Below are positions 22,066 through 34,384 of a stretch of 64,000 nt of DNA, in pieces. How positions within the stretch are numbered: position 1 is the stretch's first letter; the number at the start of each line of letters is the position of its first letter. The notes under the pieces were generated by a model, which was given only the letters and a program-made list of their open reading frames with translations, had not been told where the DNA came from and ran no database searches. The translations under genes were made by a program, and so were the position numbers. Origin of the DNA: Carettochelys insculpta (lineage: Eukaryota > Chordata > Testudines > Carettochelyidae); the NCBI RefSeq assembly GCF_033958435.1, contig NC_134161.1:9424001-9488000 (forward strand). Direction: 5' to 3'.

Positions 22066-22397
22066 GTAGCAATTGGCCATCAAATGAAGAGCGGATGTGG
22101 CTGAGGAACTGAACTCAAATGCAGTGTGTAGCCTTTGTCAGGATGGTTCATTGCCTGCCTCTATGGGATACATGAAAGGGTCTGTTTGTCTGTGTGTGAT
22201 GCCTGGCAACACTTGAACACGCTTCTCATGCCAATAAAATGCATGAATTGAATCAATCCCGACGCTAGATCACAAGTGACGTAGGACCTCGACCATTAGC
22301 GAGTGGACCTGACTTTAGCATGCAAATGACTCAAGTTCTGATTTGGGTAGTTGAGTGATGTGGTTCCTGAATAATAATCACCTTCGTGATCTGTCTC

Positions 22398-22524
22398 AGA
22401 TGGATAGCCATGTTAGTCTGTAACTTCCCAAACAGCAAGAAGTCCCATGACTCCTTAGAGATGAACAAATGTCATGAACTTTTGTGGGTAAAAATGACCT
22501 ATGTTTGTCTCGCCTAGATGGATA
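22398..22524 (-). mobile_element. Short PLE-end insertion, degenerate, 9 bp target duplication
   Basis: A 109 bp insert (22407-22515) reads on the minus strand through CCCACAAAAGTTCATGAC to GGAGTCATGGGACTTCTTG and ends GTTACAGACTAACATGGC, the PLE-type tail. The hammerhead core is largely lost. Flanks AGATGGATA at 22398-22406 and 22516-22524 are identical. Confidence 0.65.
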
Positions 22525-23335
22525 TTAGAATCCATCTGAATATTAGGTTCAGAGAAGCTCTGCAGTAACCTGGTGTTCATAGTGTTGATTCCAGGATATG
22601 AGCTAGATAAGGTAAATGAGATAGTATCCTTTACTGAAGTTGGTCCAATAAAAGATCATGAGTGCCTCACCCACCTTGCTCCATCCTGCTGTGAGGCACA
22701 GCGTAGAGAGACCTCTTCCAGCCAGATATTTAAATAGAATACCTCCACATAACCTGTTTTCGAGCCAGGAAGACACCATGGTGGACCACTGGAGTTAATG
22801 GAAAGACATTGAGACACCCACCTTCTGAAACTGAGAGACTTTTACACGTGGCAGTAACATGAGTTCCATGGCCGAAGAGAGAAACAGAAGGGGAAAGCCG
22901 CTTAAAAACCGGCTTCTCATGCAGGCTTTTTCATTCCAGAAAAAGAGGGACAATTACTTGGCTGGTGCTGTCCAAGACAAGCTGAACTGGATCTTCCCTG
23001 TGACTAGGAGTATGCCAGGAACCAGTGCAGAAGCTGTAGCTAATTGATATTAGAGCAGGGATTTTATCTAAGATACACATGTAAAGCTAAAATTGCGTTT
23101 TTGTTTGTGTTCTGTGTAACTGACCTATGTTTGCTTTTCCTCACCATCTTCTCTTTGACTCTGTGGTTTTTCTAGTAAACAAACATTGTGTCTATTTTTA
23201 CCCCAGGCAGGTTTCTGTTGTGCAAACTGTGGCATGTGGGTGCCAAAATAAGCTGGTGTCCAGGGGGCTGGTCTTATGCCTTTGGGAGGTGATGAACCAC
23301 AGGGGAGAAGTCTGATCGTTAAGAATTCAAGGAAG
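22525..23335. other. No gene or clear repeat seen
   Basis: Nothing assignable; short frames only. Confidence 0.45.
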
Positions 23336-23339
23336 AGAA

Positions 23340-23800
23340 CAAATGTGGGGACACTTGAGCCTGGAAGGGCTGTTGGTATGACCCTGACAGGAGTAACAAG
23401 GCTGGTGGAGGTTGGTGGGGGCAGCTGCTTGTAGGCAGGCTACTAGTGTTTGGGCTCTGAACAAAAGATATGCAGCATAAAGTGGGTCTGCTGATGAGGG
23501 GTGATGGGCAAAGGGAGCAGTTGCCCTGGGGCCTGGCATTTTCAAAGGAGCCCAGAAGTCTGAGCCCCTTTGAAGTGCTTCCATATCACTGTTCCACCAC
23601 TGTCTGTGGCTGTGAGGGAGTGTATATGGGGGGGACCCATCACTGCAGTCCCGGTGGCATTGAGGGCTGCCTTCCCTAGGCCCTGCCCCTCGTGCCCAGA
23701 GCTCCACACCTTGTGGGGCATGGAGCCAATACCCCCCCCACCTTGCCCAGGGGCCTGTGGCAGCTGTCAGTCCCATTGGCATAAAGACACCAAAGGTTAC
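23340..23800 (+). repeat. GC-rich interspersed repeat related to 7000-7530
   Basis: Contains GGGAGCAGTTGCCCTGGGGC, TGGCATTTTCAAAGGAGCCCA and GGCTGTGAGGGAG in the same order as the minus strand of 7000-7530. Open frames occur on both strands but resemble nothing known. Confidence 0.45.
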
Positions 23801-24289
23801 CAATCAGGCAGTGACAGAACCCCTCACTAGTCTGGGTGATCCCCAAAAGATCACATGAACAATAACCAGCTATGTCTTCAGCTGCTGAAGTAAAGGTCTG
23901 TGTAATAACGTAGGAAGCGTTTGCTCAGTCGTCGTCTGCCTCTGGACAGGAACTGGGAGGAACATGTGTATTTTCCAGTGACATTAAGACTTCCAGCTCT
24001 GGTTTATTAAAACAGCAGAAAAATATTGGAAGGAAATATATTCAATTAAGCTTCTTGAGGGAGTATGCCTGTTAATAAATATCAGACTTTCTGTTCTGCA
24101 GATGCTCACTTTTGTCACAAGCATCTAAACTTTCCCATTTGTTCTCAAAATAAGCTTACTAGGAAGAATGTTAAGAGTGAGAGTCATTATAAATTGCACC
24201 AGTCATGGACAAAAACATTACCTTTCGCACTCCGGTTATGTCTGAAGTTGTTTTGGGTCATACATGCAGGCTAAATGAGACAGTATAAT

Positions 24290-24430
24290 TTATACATTTT
24301 GTGTGTGTCCTTCTTTCTTCTACATACATCAAGTTTACTTCCTTTATATAGATTATTCTTCTCTTTTCACTTCTTTATCTTCCTCCTCTTTTCCTTTCTC
24401 AAATTTCCCTTTCCTTCTCAATTCATCTGC
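24290..24430. repeat. Pyrimidine-rich tract
   Basis: T/C-dominated low-complexity sequence. It generates a hydrophobic-looking open frame that should not be taken as a gene. Confidence 0.6.
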
Positions 24431-24544
24431 AGATCCTGTACAATATCAAGATTTGTCTTCTGGATGAGAAGTCCATCAGATGATTATACATCTGTGGACT
24501 ACAGCTGCTCAGAAACAAGAATTTCCATTTCACAGGACATTTGA

Positions 24545-24745
24545 ACATTTCAAAGTTTATCATTCCAAACTGGAGTGACTTTCCAAACGTATGGTGACTT
24601 GCCTGGTGGCTGTGAACAAACTTTATGGGACCATTGGAAACTTGGTCACACCCATGACAAGTGGTCCTCAGGCCAACTAAAATCATGCCAGATTATGGAT
24701 GGTGCCAGACTAGAGAGGTTCAACCTCTGTTGTAATGTTTGTCAA
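24545..24745. mobile_element. Fragment of the element family seen at 50531
   Basis: Shares GGTGGCTGTGAACA, CTTTATGGGACCA, GGAAACTTG, GATTATGGATG and CTAGAGAGGTTCAACCT with the right half of 50531-50851. Only this right half is clear. Confidence 0.65.
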
Positions 24746-24994
24746 AATAGGTTCTCAGGAGACTCTTTATGGAAATACAGCATCTCTTTCCAAATTTCTG
24801 CTTATTCTATCAATGCAGAACACATCTGAGAATTTATTAGTAAATCCTGTAATTCCTCTAAGAATTTAAAAAGAAATGTGCAGTTAAGGCATACGTACGT
24901 GATTATATGGCTTCAGATGGGATTGTATACCTGCATCCATTTGTGGGTAACAGTGCAGTGTTTGCTTGTGGCTTATGAAATTAAGCACTGGAAA

Positions 24995-24996
<2 letters not shown>

Positions 24997-25045
<49 letters not shown>
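24997..25045. repeat. GT dinucleotide microsatellite
   Basis: An uninterrupted GT run of 49 bp. It is likely polymorphic and can adopt Z-DNA. Confidence 0.98.
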
Positions 25046-25046
<1 letters not shown>

Positions 25047-26990
25047 TTAGTCTCCCTTACATGTGGACCCATGTGCACATTTTTATATTATTGTTTCAAT
25101 GTATTGTGTGATTCTCAGTTCATTAATGTGTATGATTGTGTCCATAAGCTTTTGCATATGGATAAGTCTGTCTCTTTTCATGTTTTCCTTCGGTGGCTGT
25201 TTCTTCTACCTCTAAATTATTCACAACTGACCTTTTAAAAATATTGCTAGTTAACTGAAATCTTTTGGGAAGATGCATGTAAGTTTTAACAGTACAATAT
25301 GAGTCTGCATTTGGGATTAAAGACAACATAACGTTTCTGGAAGAATGAGAGTAAAAGTTCCTCTCATAAATTCCAGCAAAGTCCCTCAGTCTCAGCATGG
25401 CGATATTAGCTAGTCTGGAGAAGTCAGTTTTGGCAGTTGCAGACAGATATACACATTTCCCTTTCTTATTGCTCTGTATCAGACTCCATTGTTTTTTCGA
25501 TGGGTATGGAGTTATTTCCTAGCAAGTCTGAGGCTGTGAGGAAAGGGGCTCTTTAAACTGCTATGTGATAGCTGTGTAAGGAAGACTATTTATTGATTTG
25601 TTTACTGATTAAGCAGGCTATGTCCTGACCTGTATGTACATCTGATTCCTGCTTGACATAGCATTAAATATAATAAGTAGCAAGGTAATGTCCTTTCATC
25701 TGGAGGAATTTTCCATTTACTTTGTGCACACAGATTTCTGTTGCACGTTTCCTGGTGAATGTTTTTTTGACACATTGGTTGTACTGTGATCACTTGAATT
25801 CTTGCCCCTCTGCCCGTTTCCATTTGCTGATGAGCAGTGCAGTGTTAGGCCTGGCAGAATCCTTCCCCTTTTGTTGGCGATGCCCTTGAGAGGATCACAA
25901 AGGTGGTGGGTGTTTGGCAGGTCCCAGAGTTTTGTGATGGCCAGAATTGGATGGGCAGGGAAACATGCACCAAACATACCTTTCTGCTCCTGATTAACAC
26001 TCATTGGATGCTGCAGCATACATGTTAGGGGCTTGGCCATATTCTTTTCCTGGAAGACCTTGCTCTCTCAAAGGCATGATGCGATGTCACATGCATTAGC
26101 AGGGCTCCTACTTTGTACTCTAAGAGAGAGGTTCACCCAGCTGGTGTGTGGGTGCAATAGGATGCGCAGATAGTCTTCTCACCCCTTGCATGGCAATATC
26201 TAGCATAGAGATGTCCGTGCCAGAGCTGAGACTAGACATCTGCATAACCTCCTGTCCCCAGCATTCTAACTTCTGGAGCACATTTCCCCTTATAATAGTA
26301 ATAAGTGTCAGCAGTGCTATGAAGAATTTGACTAAAAAAAGCCCCTTCTTTTCATTGTTCTGATTCACTTTATGTTTATGTGTGATGTCCTAATTCTACA
26401 GTTTTTCCAGTTGTTCATAAAGTTTTCCAGGAAAAATGAGCAAAATCCAAAACTGTCACTTGGAACAACAATAAAACCTCATTTCAGGCTACCTCTATAC
26501 ACTGCCAAAAGCAAGAAAAGGCACAAATTTAATTCTTGATCTTCTCTTGAGGGTCAATTTTAAGCTATACTTATCTTTCTTCCACTTATCTCTGTCAATA
26601 TGAGGGAGTTGGCATCAGATATGAGCTCTCCCTCTCCTATCTCTCCTATAGCTACATGAGTGATGGCAAGAAGCAATGCAGAGTAATTAGAGTTCGGGGA
26701 TCAACAATAGCCTTACCAAAGTTTTTAATCTGTGCTATTTTTGGACTGTCTCATCATGGAGCATAACATTTTTAAGTTTTTTTTTCTTTCTTCCTTTTCT
26801 AAGGAACTCCTTGTGTTATCTTGCGGGTTCCATTTCTTGTTGCAATCTCAGCAAGCATTGTTTTCTGCCTCCAGGAAATGAGGAGAGGACGGGAGAGTAG
26901 AAAAAATTCTCTTAGGAAGTCAAAAAATTATTTCTGTTTTTCTAGACTAGATTGAAACTGGTAAAAAGATGTGCGGCTCTTCATCTCTGC
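25046..26990. other. No gene or clear repeat seen
   Basis: AT-rich sequence with short frames. None has a recognisable domain. Confidence 0.45.
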
Positions 26991-26994
26991 ACTG

Positions 26995-27620
26995 CAAAAT
27001 GTTTACAAGAATGGCCATTCTAGGTCAGACAAATGGTCCATTTAGCCTAGTATTCTTTTTTCCAATGGTGGCCAATGCCAGAAGTCTCAGCGGGAGTGAA
27101 CTGTACAGGGGAGTTATATCAAGTGATCCATCCCTCTTTTGTTTGCTCCCAGTTTCTGGCAGTAAGAAGCTGAGGAAATCCAGAGTATGGGGTTTTGCAT
27201 CCCTGATCATCTTGGCAAATAGCAAACGGACCTACCCTTCATGAAGTTATTGAGTGCTCTTTTGAACCCAATAATTACTTTTGGCCTCTTGGCAACAATT
27301 TCCATGGATGGACTGTGTGTTGTGTTGCAGTAGTCCTTCCTATTGTTTGTTTTTAATCGTGCTGCCTTTTAATTTCATTGGGTAACCCCTTTTTCTTGTT
27401 GTTAAGTACTCACTTGATTGACGTTCTCCACACCATTCATGATTTTGTAGAACTCAATCATATACCTCTCCTATTTGTCTCCTTTTTTCAAACTGAACAG
27501 CTCCAGTTTTTATGTGGAGGCTGTTGTATATGCCGAACCACTTTTCATTGCTTTTTCCACACTTTCTCCAATTTTAATATATTTATATTTTTAGATGGCG
27601 GTGAGTGAAAGTGCACACAA
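26995..27620 (-). mobile_element. CR1 LINE 3' end (minus strand)
   Basis: Begins on the plus strand with aagaatggccattctaggtc and ATGGTCCATTTAGCCTAGTA, the reverse of the CR1 3' terminus (GACCTAG-ATGGCCATTCTT). GTGGCCAATGCCAGAAG and tctcctatttgtctcctttt follow further in. It is strongly diverged; the inner border is approximate. Confidence 0.7.
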
Positions 27621-27654
27621 TTTGGCCCTTGCGTGGTAGACTCACACTCTACTG

Positions 27655-27798
27655 TTCTTTCAAAATAGTGTCTGAGGGGCAGCTGTGTTAGTAGCGTCAC
27701 AGAAAACAAGTAGTTCTGTAGCACCTGAAAGACTAACAAATTCATTAGGTCATGAGCTTTCATCGATAAGACCCACTTCATCAGATTCTTGCAAAAGA
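27655..27798 (-). mobile_element. Short PLE-end insertion, 13 bp imperfect target duplication
   Basis: The 118 bp insert (27668-27785) reads on the minus strand as CTGATGAAGTGGGTC, then ATGAAAGCTCATGACC, then GTTAGTCTTTCAGGTGCTAC, and ends CTAACACAGCTGCCCC. Flanks TTCTTTCAAAATA and TTCTTGCAAAAGA agree at 11 of 13 positions. The CTGATGA core is intact, while stem II has decayed. Confidence 0.65.
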
Positions 27799-27799
27799 A

Positions 27800-28795
27800 A
27801 GTCATTGCATGTGTTAAGTGCTGGACTGGCAGCTGGGGAACTGTCAATTTATCCATTGAACAAGCACAGCTTTGGCAGCAACAATATAAGAATCATCACA
27901 TCACCCCATCCATATGAATGAATTCTGACTGAGTGTTCCTGTCTTTGGCAGGGAAGAGGAGAATTCAATACTTGGCTTCTCAGCTGGCCTTTCTGACAAG
28001 TAAAGGTAGTAATTCTTTTGTACTATGAACACTTCTGGGATCTGGACTGCGAAACAACAAACCACGTAGGAGGCTTCTAAGATGACTTTTATTCCACAGA
28101 CAGGTGAAAGATGCTCTGTCCAACTCTCATTTCCCCAGAGAGTAGTTTCTCTTGTCAGCAGTTTAAAATGAAGGCTGTTGACCTTACCCAGGAGATCAGT
28201 GCCTCTTATAAACTGCATTGGCTTCTAATGGAGAAGCTGATATATGAACCTTTTGGGAGCTATCTGTTGACGAGCTGCATATAGCCCACTGGGACATCTT
28301 TAGAAAGCCTGTAATTGAAAAATATAAAGATTTTCAGGCAGACTTTCAAGTTGTTGGAAGTAATGAGACAGATGCTTGCAGCATATTGTGTTTTTTCAGA
28401 GCCTAACCACAAAAGAAAAGAAAATTCTCCTTCATGAATAATTCAGAGACCCTGTTCTGTTAGGATTAGCACCTCAAATTGGGTGTATGTGTTGACTAGT
28501 GCTTTTAGTTTCCTGTAAATTCTGTATGTGTAGGTCTCTCTGTGCAGAATGTGTGAATCACACATACAGAGTATCAGATGCAAATTTCTCGTTAGCAACA
28601 GAAATCTCTTCTTTCGCTGTGCAAGGCTCAGAATCAGATGCACCATTAGGGAGAAGGAAGAATTCAAAGCAAAATTATGGTCATTTTGTGGGAACTAATG
28701 GGGACTTTATGGCTGAAGGGAGAGAGGTGGAACTGATGAATATCTCATTTTAGGGAACTGCACTGTAGCGGATTATTCTTGAAGCTAAGAGTCAA
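27800..28795. other. No gene or clear repeat seen
   Basis: Short frames only; nothing assigned. Confidence 0.45.
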
Positions 28796-28799
28796 AAGA

Positions 28800-28915
28800 T
28801 CTGAGGCCATGTCCTCTGGTGAGGTAAATGCTATGCTGATTTACACCAGTTAAGAACCTGGGCTTTAGTCCTGGTTTGCACACTGATTTGCTGTGTCACC
28901 TGGGGATATGTTGTG
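28800..28915 (+). repeat. MIR-like fragment
   Basis: Contains ggctttagtcctggtttgca, then ctgatttgctgtgtcacct, similar to the 5' core of MIR elements. Confidence 0.4.
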
Positions 28916-29318
28916 GTGTCCTAGCCAAGGGCGCCATTTCCGAAGCGGAAGCAGCCAGGCATACTTGAACGCTATTTGCTCTTCTCCCTGTTCCCCTAAC
29001 TATCAGAGAATGAGGGGAAAGTACACAGATGGTGTGAATTACTCCTTTGTCCTCTCCCCTCACCCGCCAGGAGTGAGGGGGATGAACACAGGCTGTGTGC
29101 TTTCCCCTCGCTCCCGGGCAGGAGAACAGGAAGAAGAGCACGCAGGCGTCTCTGTACGCATGACTGCTGCCCCCCTGCCCTTCCAAAATGGCACTGCTGC
29201 TTTTTGCCATCAATCCAATCTATTAGGTTTTAGAGGTCACATGGTCGGTAATGATAACAGTGTACTTTTTACTTCATAGTCCCGGTCAGCGGGCATATTG
29301 TTGTAGATGGCTGGAGAA

Positions 29319-29670
29319 GTTAGTTTGCAGAAGAAAAGAGTGATGGGTGATTTGATAGCAGCCTTTAACTTCCTGATGAGGAGCTCTAAAGAGGATGGAT
29401 AGAGGCTGTTCTCAGTAGTGACAGATGGCGGAACAAGGAGCAATGGTTTCAAGTTGCAGTGGGAGGGGTCTAGGTTGGATATTAGGAAAAACTATTTCGC
29501 CGGGAGGGTGGTGAAGCACCGGAGTGTATTACCAAGAAAGGTGGAGGAATCTCCATCCCAAGAGGTTTCAAAGTACTGGCTAGGATGATTTAGTTAGGGT
29601 TGATCCTGCTTTAGGCAGGGGGCTGGACTAATGGCCTCCTGAGATCCCTTCCAGTCCTATGATTCTATGA
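29319..29670 (+). mobile_element. CR1 LINE 3' end
   Basis: Contains GATTTGATAGCAGCCTTTAA, GACAGATGGCGGAACAAGG, GATATTAGGAAAAACTATTT and ends CCAGTCCTATGATTCTATGA, the classical CR1 terminus. It belongs to the same subfamily as 59445-59911. Confidence 0.9.
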
Positions 29671-29674
29671 TAAA

Positions 29675-30660
29675 AAGTTTTCTACAAGAATGTATTCGTG
29701 ATGTTAGCATGAAGACTGGTAGAAGACCTGTGCATTTAAGTGGGAGCTCAGCAGGTGGCCTGATTTCACATAATCTCTTTTGATGTTTATAAGCCACACT
29801 GTGAAATAAGAGCTCTGTCACTCTGGATGCTTTGATTCCACATCATACGGGTGTTGAAAACAGTTTACTTAGGCATGGGTTGGGGTGCCCCCTAGAGGAT
29901 GTTCTGGGCAAGATTATTGCTATAAAATGTTACTGAAAAAATACAACTGCTAACCATTGTTTCAGGGCACAGAATGAGCCCTCGTTGTTTGCGAAGGCAT
30001 TGCTCAAGAACAAGACTCTCCAATTTTCACAGAGCCAATCCTTCTTTTTATTACTGCTGAAGTGAAAAGACTCTACCTATTTGTTTTTTGTTCTTTACTC
30101 AGAATACGGCAAAACAGTTGTTAAATGAGCTAGCTGCTCCTTAGGGATTTGTGCACCCACAGCAGGTCACAGACAAGACTGAGGATAATGTTTATTCTGG
30201 CTATTAAGTGAAAAACTGGTACATAGAACCTGTGCTAAGGTTACCTATGACCAAGTTTCCTGGGCTATTTAATGTCTCGGAAGTTAGCACTTTGTAAATG
30301 TAATGCATGATCTGGAATTTGAGATGTAGATTTTAGTTCAGCCTTAGAGAGGGTTAAGCAAACTTATTCAGCAGGCTGGAACAGTGAAGCAGAGCCACAT
30401 TTCTCCCATGAAACTTCCATTATTTACTTAAATGAATTCTCTTTAATGCTTTCCTCTAATACAGCACAGCAGGGTAAAAATAGGAAAGAAAATTGACTGA
30501 TGGTTAAATGCTTTTTAATCCAAAGCACACAGCAAACGTTACAAACTAGGTGTTGGAGTCTATTCTTTTTTTTATGAATAGTTTGAACAAGCCTATATTT
30601 TGCTTGGTTTTGTTTTTGTTTTTTAAACAGATCGGGGTGGCCTTTGTGGACCAGGCGGTC
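29675..30660. other. No gene or clear repeat seen
   Basis: Nothing assigned. Confidence 0.45.
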
Positions 30661-30664
30661 AAAA

Positions 30665-30790
30665 GAGGTAGTTTTTATTTCTGGTCCTTGCCTTAACTTA
30701 CCTGTGACTTTGGGCAAATCACTTCCCTTTTCTAGGTTGCTGTTTCCCCATCTGTGAAACCTGGATGACACTGGCCCTATGTTGTCAGCC
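30665..30790 (+). repeat. MIR-like SINE fragment
   Basis: Contains GTGACTTTGGGCAAATCACT and CCCATCTGTGAAACCTGGAT, good matches to the MIR core order. Confidence 0.65.
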
Positions 30791-31850
30791 ATTTATAATA
30801 TTTATGGATAAGAATAAGGGGGGTGATAGTATTGTTAGTGCAAAAGTTTTAACACTGCACCCTCTGATACTGGACAGTGCTTCATTAATATTGTATGTAG
30901 GTAGTCCGTCATGCCCAATGATGACATCTTCAGCTTGCACAGGCTCATCAGTTGTGGACTCGCATGTGGCTGAGGAGGCTAAGCTTTGAATGGCCTGGGC
31001 ATTCTTGGTGGGGGCAAGGGAATTGTCCTGGCTCTGTTGGTGAGGCTGCTGCTGTTGCTTTCTTCCTCTCACGAGCATCAATGAGGCATACGTGCTGCTG
31101 CTCTTCAAAGTTGTCATACGCGTGTCATACAAGAGCACACCAGTTTGTTTGGTCTTTTGCATGCTGCTCTAGCTGATCTGGTTTTAAACCAGCATGAGCA
31201 ATGTTGGCCTTCACACAGTATTTGTATCTCTTGCAAGGCCTACCTTGATTCCTTTTGCCCTGGGAGAGTTCACCATAGAGGAGTTGCTTCGGGATTCTTA
31301 ACTCCTCCATTCATATGATGTGCCCTGTCCAGCAAAGCTGGGCTATCAGAATCATGGCTTTGATGCTCGTGGTTCCTGCTCTGTCCAGGACTTCCAGGTT
31401 TGTAACTCTGTCCTGCCATCGAGTGTGCAGTATTGACCTCAGGCTGTGTGTGTGGAAGTGCTCCAGCAGTTTTACATGATTTCTGTAAAAGGGCCAGGCT
31501 TCACAACCACACAGGAGACTGGTCAGGACTACAGCCTTGTACACTTTCAGTTTAGTGAACTGTCGGATATTGTGCTGATTCAACACTCATGCTGTCAGAT
31601 GTCCTAGTGCCTGGCTAGCCTGGCAGATTCTGGCATTGATTTCTTTGTCAAGGGAGCCATCGGTGGCTATCACACTGCCAAGGTACTTGAATTCCACAAC
31701 TGTTTTTAACTCTGTTCCTTCAATAAAGATTGAAGCAGGGAGAACAGCAGATCCTGGAGCAGGTTGAAACAGTACCTCGGTCTTTCCTAGGCTGATGGTC
31801 AAACCAAAGAGGCGAGTGGCATCATTAGTATTACACCTCACAATAATCTT
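30790..31850 (-). mobile_element. LINE reverse-transcriptase C-terminal region, clade unassigned (minus strand)
   Basis: On the minus strand, three successive open stretches encode LFGLTISLGKTEVLFQPAPG, EFKYLGSVIATDGSLDKEI, VYKAVVLTSLLCGCEAW, HFHTHSLRSILHTRWQDRV and LLYGELSQGKRNQGRP. This is the segment downstream of the RT active site in non-LTR elements that have a C-terminal Zn-finger-like region. In-frame stops lie at about 31311 and 31587. The active-site part is missing upstream. A tail with DVIIGHDGLP follows. I recognise the family pattern but not the Repbase clade. Confidence 0.7.
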
Positions 31851-31859
31851 TGAGGAACT

Positions 31860-31960
31860 AACTATATTGATCTATTTCACAGCTGGGGAAACTTAGTTAT
31901 AAAGAAGTGAAATGACTTGTTCAAGGCTTTATATTGAGTTGGTGGTAAAGTTGGGAGTAC
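31860..31960 (+). repeat. MIR-type 3' fragment
   Basis: Contains tttcacagctggggaaactt and gaaatgacttgttcaagg, typical of the MIR 3' half. Confidence 0.5.
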
Positions 31961-31964
31961 AAGG

Positions 31965-32785
31965 CAGAAGCAGAGACACACAGTTCTCTTTTCTATGGAC
32001 ACCATACACCAAGTGCTCTGAAAGAGCCTTCCATTTGACAAAAGTAAATGGAATTAGAATTGTTACCAGGTTCTTCATTTTCCATTTTTTCTGGTACATA
32101 GTCTATCTATTTCCTTGACCACGTAGGTGACAAGTAGTAACTTCCAGAATGGTGATGAACTTACTAAAAGGAAAAGGTTTTGAACATTTTCTTGGATGGT
32201 CTGACTTATTCAAACTTTATGCCAGTACCTTTTTGTATGCAGAAGACAAAACCATGGAATGTAATTTGTAGACTGCATCTGTCTTGCATTCCTATGCACT
32301 TCAGATTTGGTGACTCGGCTGTCACACATTCTGAGCCTGTTGATTTTCTTTTTACCAAAATATTGTTCCGTTCTTCCTTTGGCTTTTTTCCCCCCAATTC
32401 TGTGAATAAGACACTCGCTATTGCCGATCGTCTGGGAAAACATCTTTCTCATTCTTCATATTTTGCACTGTGAAGTAGAAAATGTGTTTTGGTTTTGGAT
32501 TCTTCTCTCTCATGTTGCTTACACCCTTTTGTGAGAAGGATATGATGATGATTAGCAGCAGAAAGCTGCCATTTTTGCATCTGACATGTTCTGAAGGAAA
32601 CTTTAGGTGTTCATCATGGAAACTACTTTCAAATGTATCATGGAAGCTGATTGGAAGTGGAGTTAGTTCTAGTGCAGGATTTTGGTTCTGGAGCCAAAGC
32701 TCCTCAAAGTTTGGGGTCATTAGGAGCCACTTTTAGACACCTAGGAAACCTCACTCTGCTTAGTACAGTGAAACATCTAGTTCAG
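31965..32785. other. No gene or clear repeat seen
   Basis: Nothing assigned. Confidence 0.4.
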
Positions 32786-32789
32786 TTCC

Positions 32790-33005
32790 AGCTCCTGTTT
32801 TCGACAGGTCAGTAATGCATATGGCTCACCAGCCCAGGTTCATCAAGCCCAGCCTTCTGTCTCTGATAGAGTCCAATATCTATTCTTTTGGAAGAAGGCT
32901 CATGAACCCTCATGATATGTGACTGTGCACTAAAGTGCAGACGGCAAAAGTTTCTTCCCAACTTTAGACACTGACTGGCAGACCAGTGTTCGGGGACCAT
33001 CCATA
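32790..33005 (-). repeat. Old CR1/L3-type LINE fragment
   Basis: General resemblance in block order (CCAGCCTTCTGTCTCTGATA, then TTTCTTCCCAACTTTAG) to the 3' end of ancient CR1 elements in reverse orientation. Weak. Confidence 0.35.
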
Positions 33006-33524
33006 ATTACCAAGCACATGGGTTCCTAATTTGCTGCATATCTCCCTGTCTGTCTGTCTCTCATAGGTCCTCCTTAAGTGGTTCTATTTCTGATTCTCTT
33101 TTTCACTTCTGTATGTGATGGGTTATGCGGTAGATTGGTCTCATGCAGAAAGTGCTCTTAGAAATAATTTATATATCCTGTTCATGCAAGTTAGTGCAGT
33201 TTAATCACTATAATTTTAAAGTGTTTAAGTTAAACCTGTAATTTAGCTGCATGCCTCTGGAGGGCTTTGATGAAAGTTTGAGGGGGGCTTTGAGGCATCT
33301 TTGTCAGGTGCCACTGGAGTCGCAGGCAGTGCACTCAGAGCAGGGCTGAGGGCTAGCTGTGGGGAGGCTAAGCCCTAGTCCTGCCCCTTCAGTGAGCATG
33401 GATACACCCGCTTCCTACACACATTGTCCAGGGCCCCAGCAATTCTGCTGACCTCCTGTGTTGGTCCAACGGTTAAAAAGCTTGCAAAAGCACAAGATGT
33501 AAAACATTTGTGTTTAAAGTTCCT

Positions 33525-33660
33525 AGTCGGCTATAGACTACCTATGTGACCTTGAGCAAGTCACTAAATCTCTCTCTGACTCAGTTTGCCATCTATAAAA
33601 GACAGGTATTTTCTACTTCACATGGTTGATTTGAGAACAACTTCTTTAAAGGTGTGGAAG
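33525..33660 (+). repeat. MIR-like SINE fragment
   Basis: Contains ATGTGACCTTGAGCAAGTCA and CTCAGTTTGCCATCTATAAA, consistent with MIR. Confidence 0.65.
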
Positions 33661-34295
33661 TATACCATGGAAAATGTGAACGTTTGGCTTAGAAATTATT
33701 ATTTTAAGTGGTCTCAACTCCTTGCGCAGTGAAGTTAGCCCCTTCCTTCTTCTGGTGAACTCACAATTACAAGACTATCCCAAAACCAGGAAGTGCCCCT
33801 TGTTTGCTATTCTTGATTAAAACTGAAATATTAGGAGTTTTACAATAGAAATACTTAGTCAGAAAAATTGACTCAGGGTTCAAATATGCCCAAGATGCAA
33901 ATCTGTTTGGATCCTGGGTTTTGGTTTTCTCCATCATTGTTTGGGAACTGGTGGCAAAGATAAGACCAAGTATGAGACCCCCAGTTAAGGAGGATCTGAT
34001 TTGAGTTTGGCTTCAGCCTAGCTTTCATTAAGTATTATGTGTTGCTCTGTATTACTACATAAAAATGCTACTATTTCTCAACAGTCGTTGTCAACTTCCA
34101 ACATTTTCAGAGAAATATATGCCTCATTATGGTTCTGAGGTGTCTTAAGGAAAAAAGGTACTGCCAGAGATAGTTGTTTAGTGTAGGGGGGATTCCAAAG
34201 CAAGCCTCCAGACCTGTATACCTTCAGCCTCACATCACAGCTCAAGCATTGTGGCTAATGAACATTATTATTAGTTTTTGCAATAAGAAATATGA
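33661..34295. other. No gene or clear repeat seen
   Basis: Nothing assigned. Confidence 0.4.
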
Positions 34296-34297
34296 GC

Positions 34298-34380
34298 CAC
34301 AGTCATTGACCAGAGCCCCAATGAGCCCAGTGCTCTACAAATAGAAAAATGGTCACTACCCTAAAGAGCTTATTATCCCC
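34298..34380 (+). repeat. SINE-like fragment of the GTGCTCTACAAA family
   Basis: Shares ATTGACCAGAGCCCCA, GTGCTCTACAAA and AAAGAGCTTA with 46440-46600 and 61265-61350. Confidence 0.45.
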
Positions 34381-34384
34381 TGAT

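Noticed and set aside
23327..23803. Minus-strand open frame of 158 codons
   Set aside because: Lies in the same GC-rich repeat as 7000-7530 and is not conserved between the two copies.
24275..24544. Hydrophobic 89-codon frame that looks like a membrane protein
   Set aside because: Comes from a pyrimidine-rich tract (Phe, Leu, Ser codons). No other support.
24884..25078. Frame with a long Thr-His repeat
   Set aside because: Translation of the GT microsatellite.
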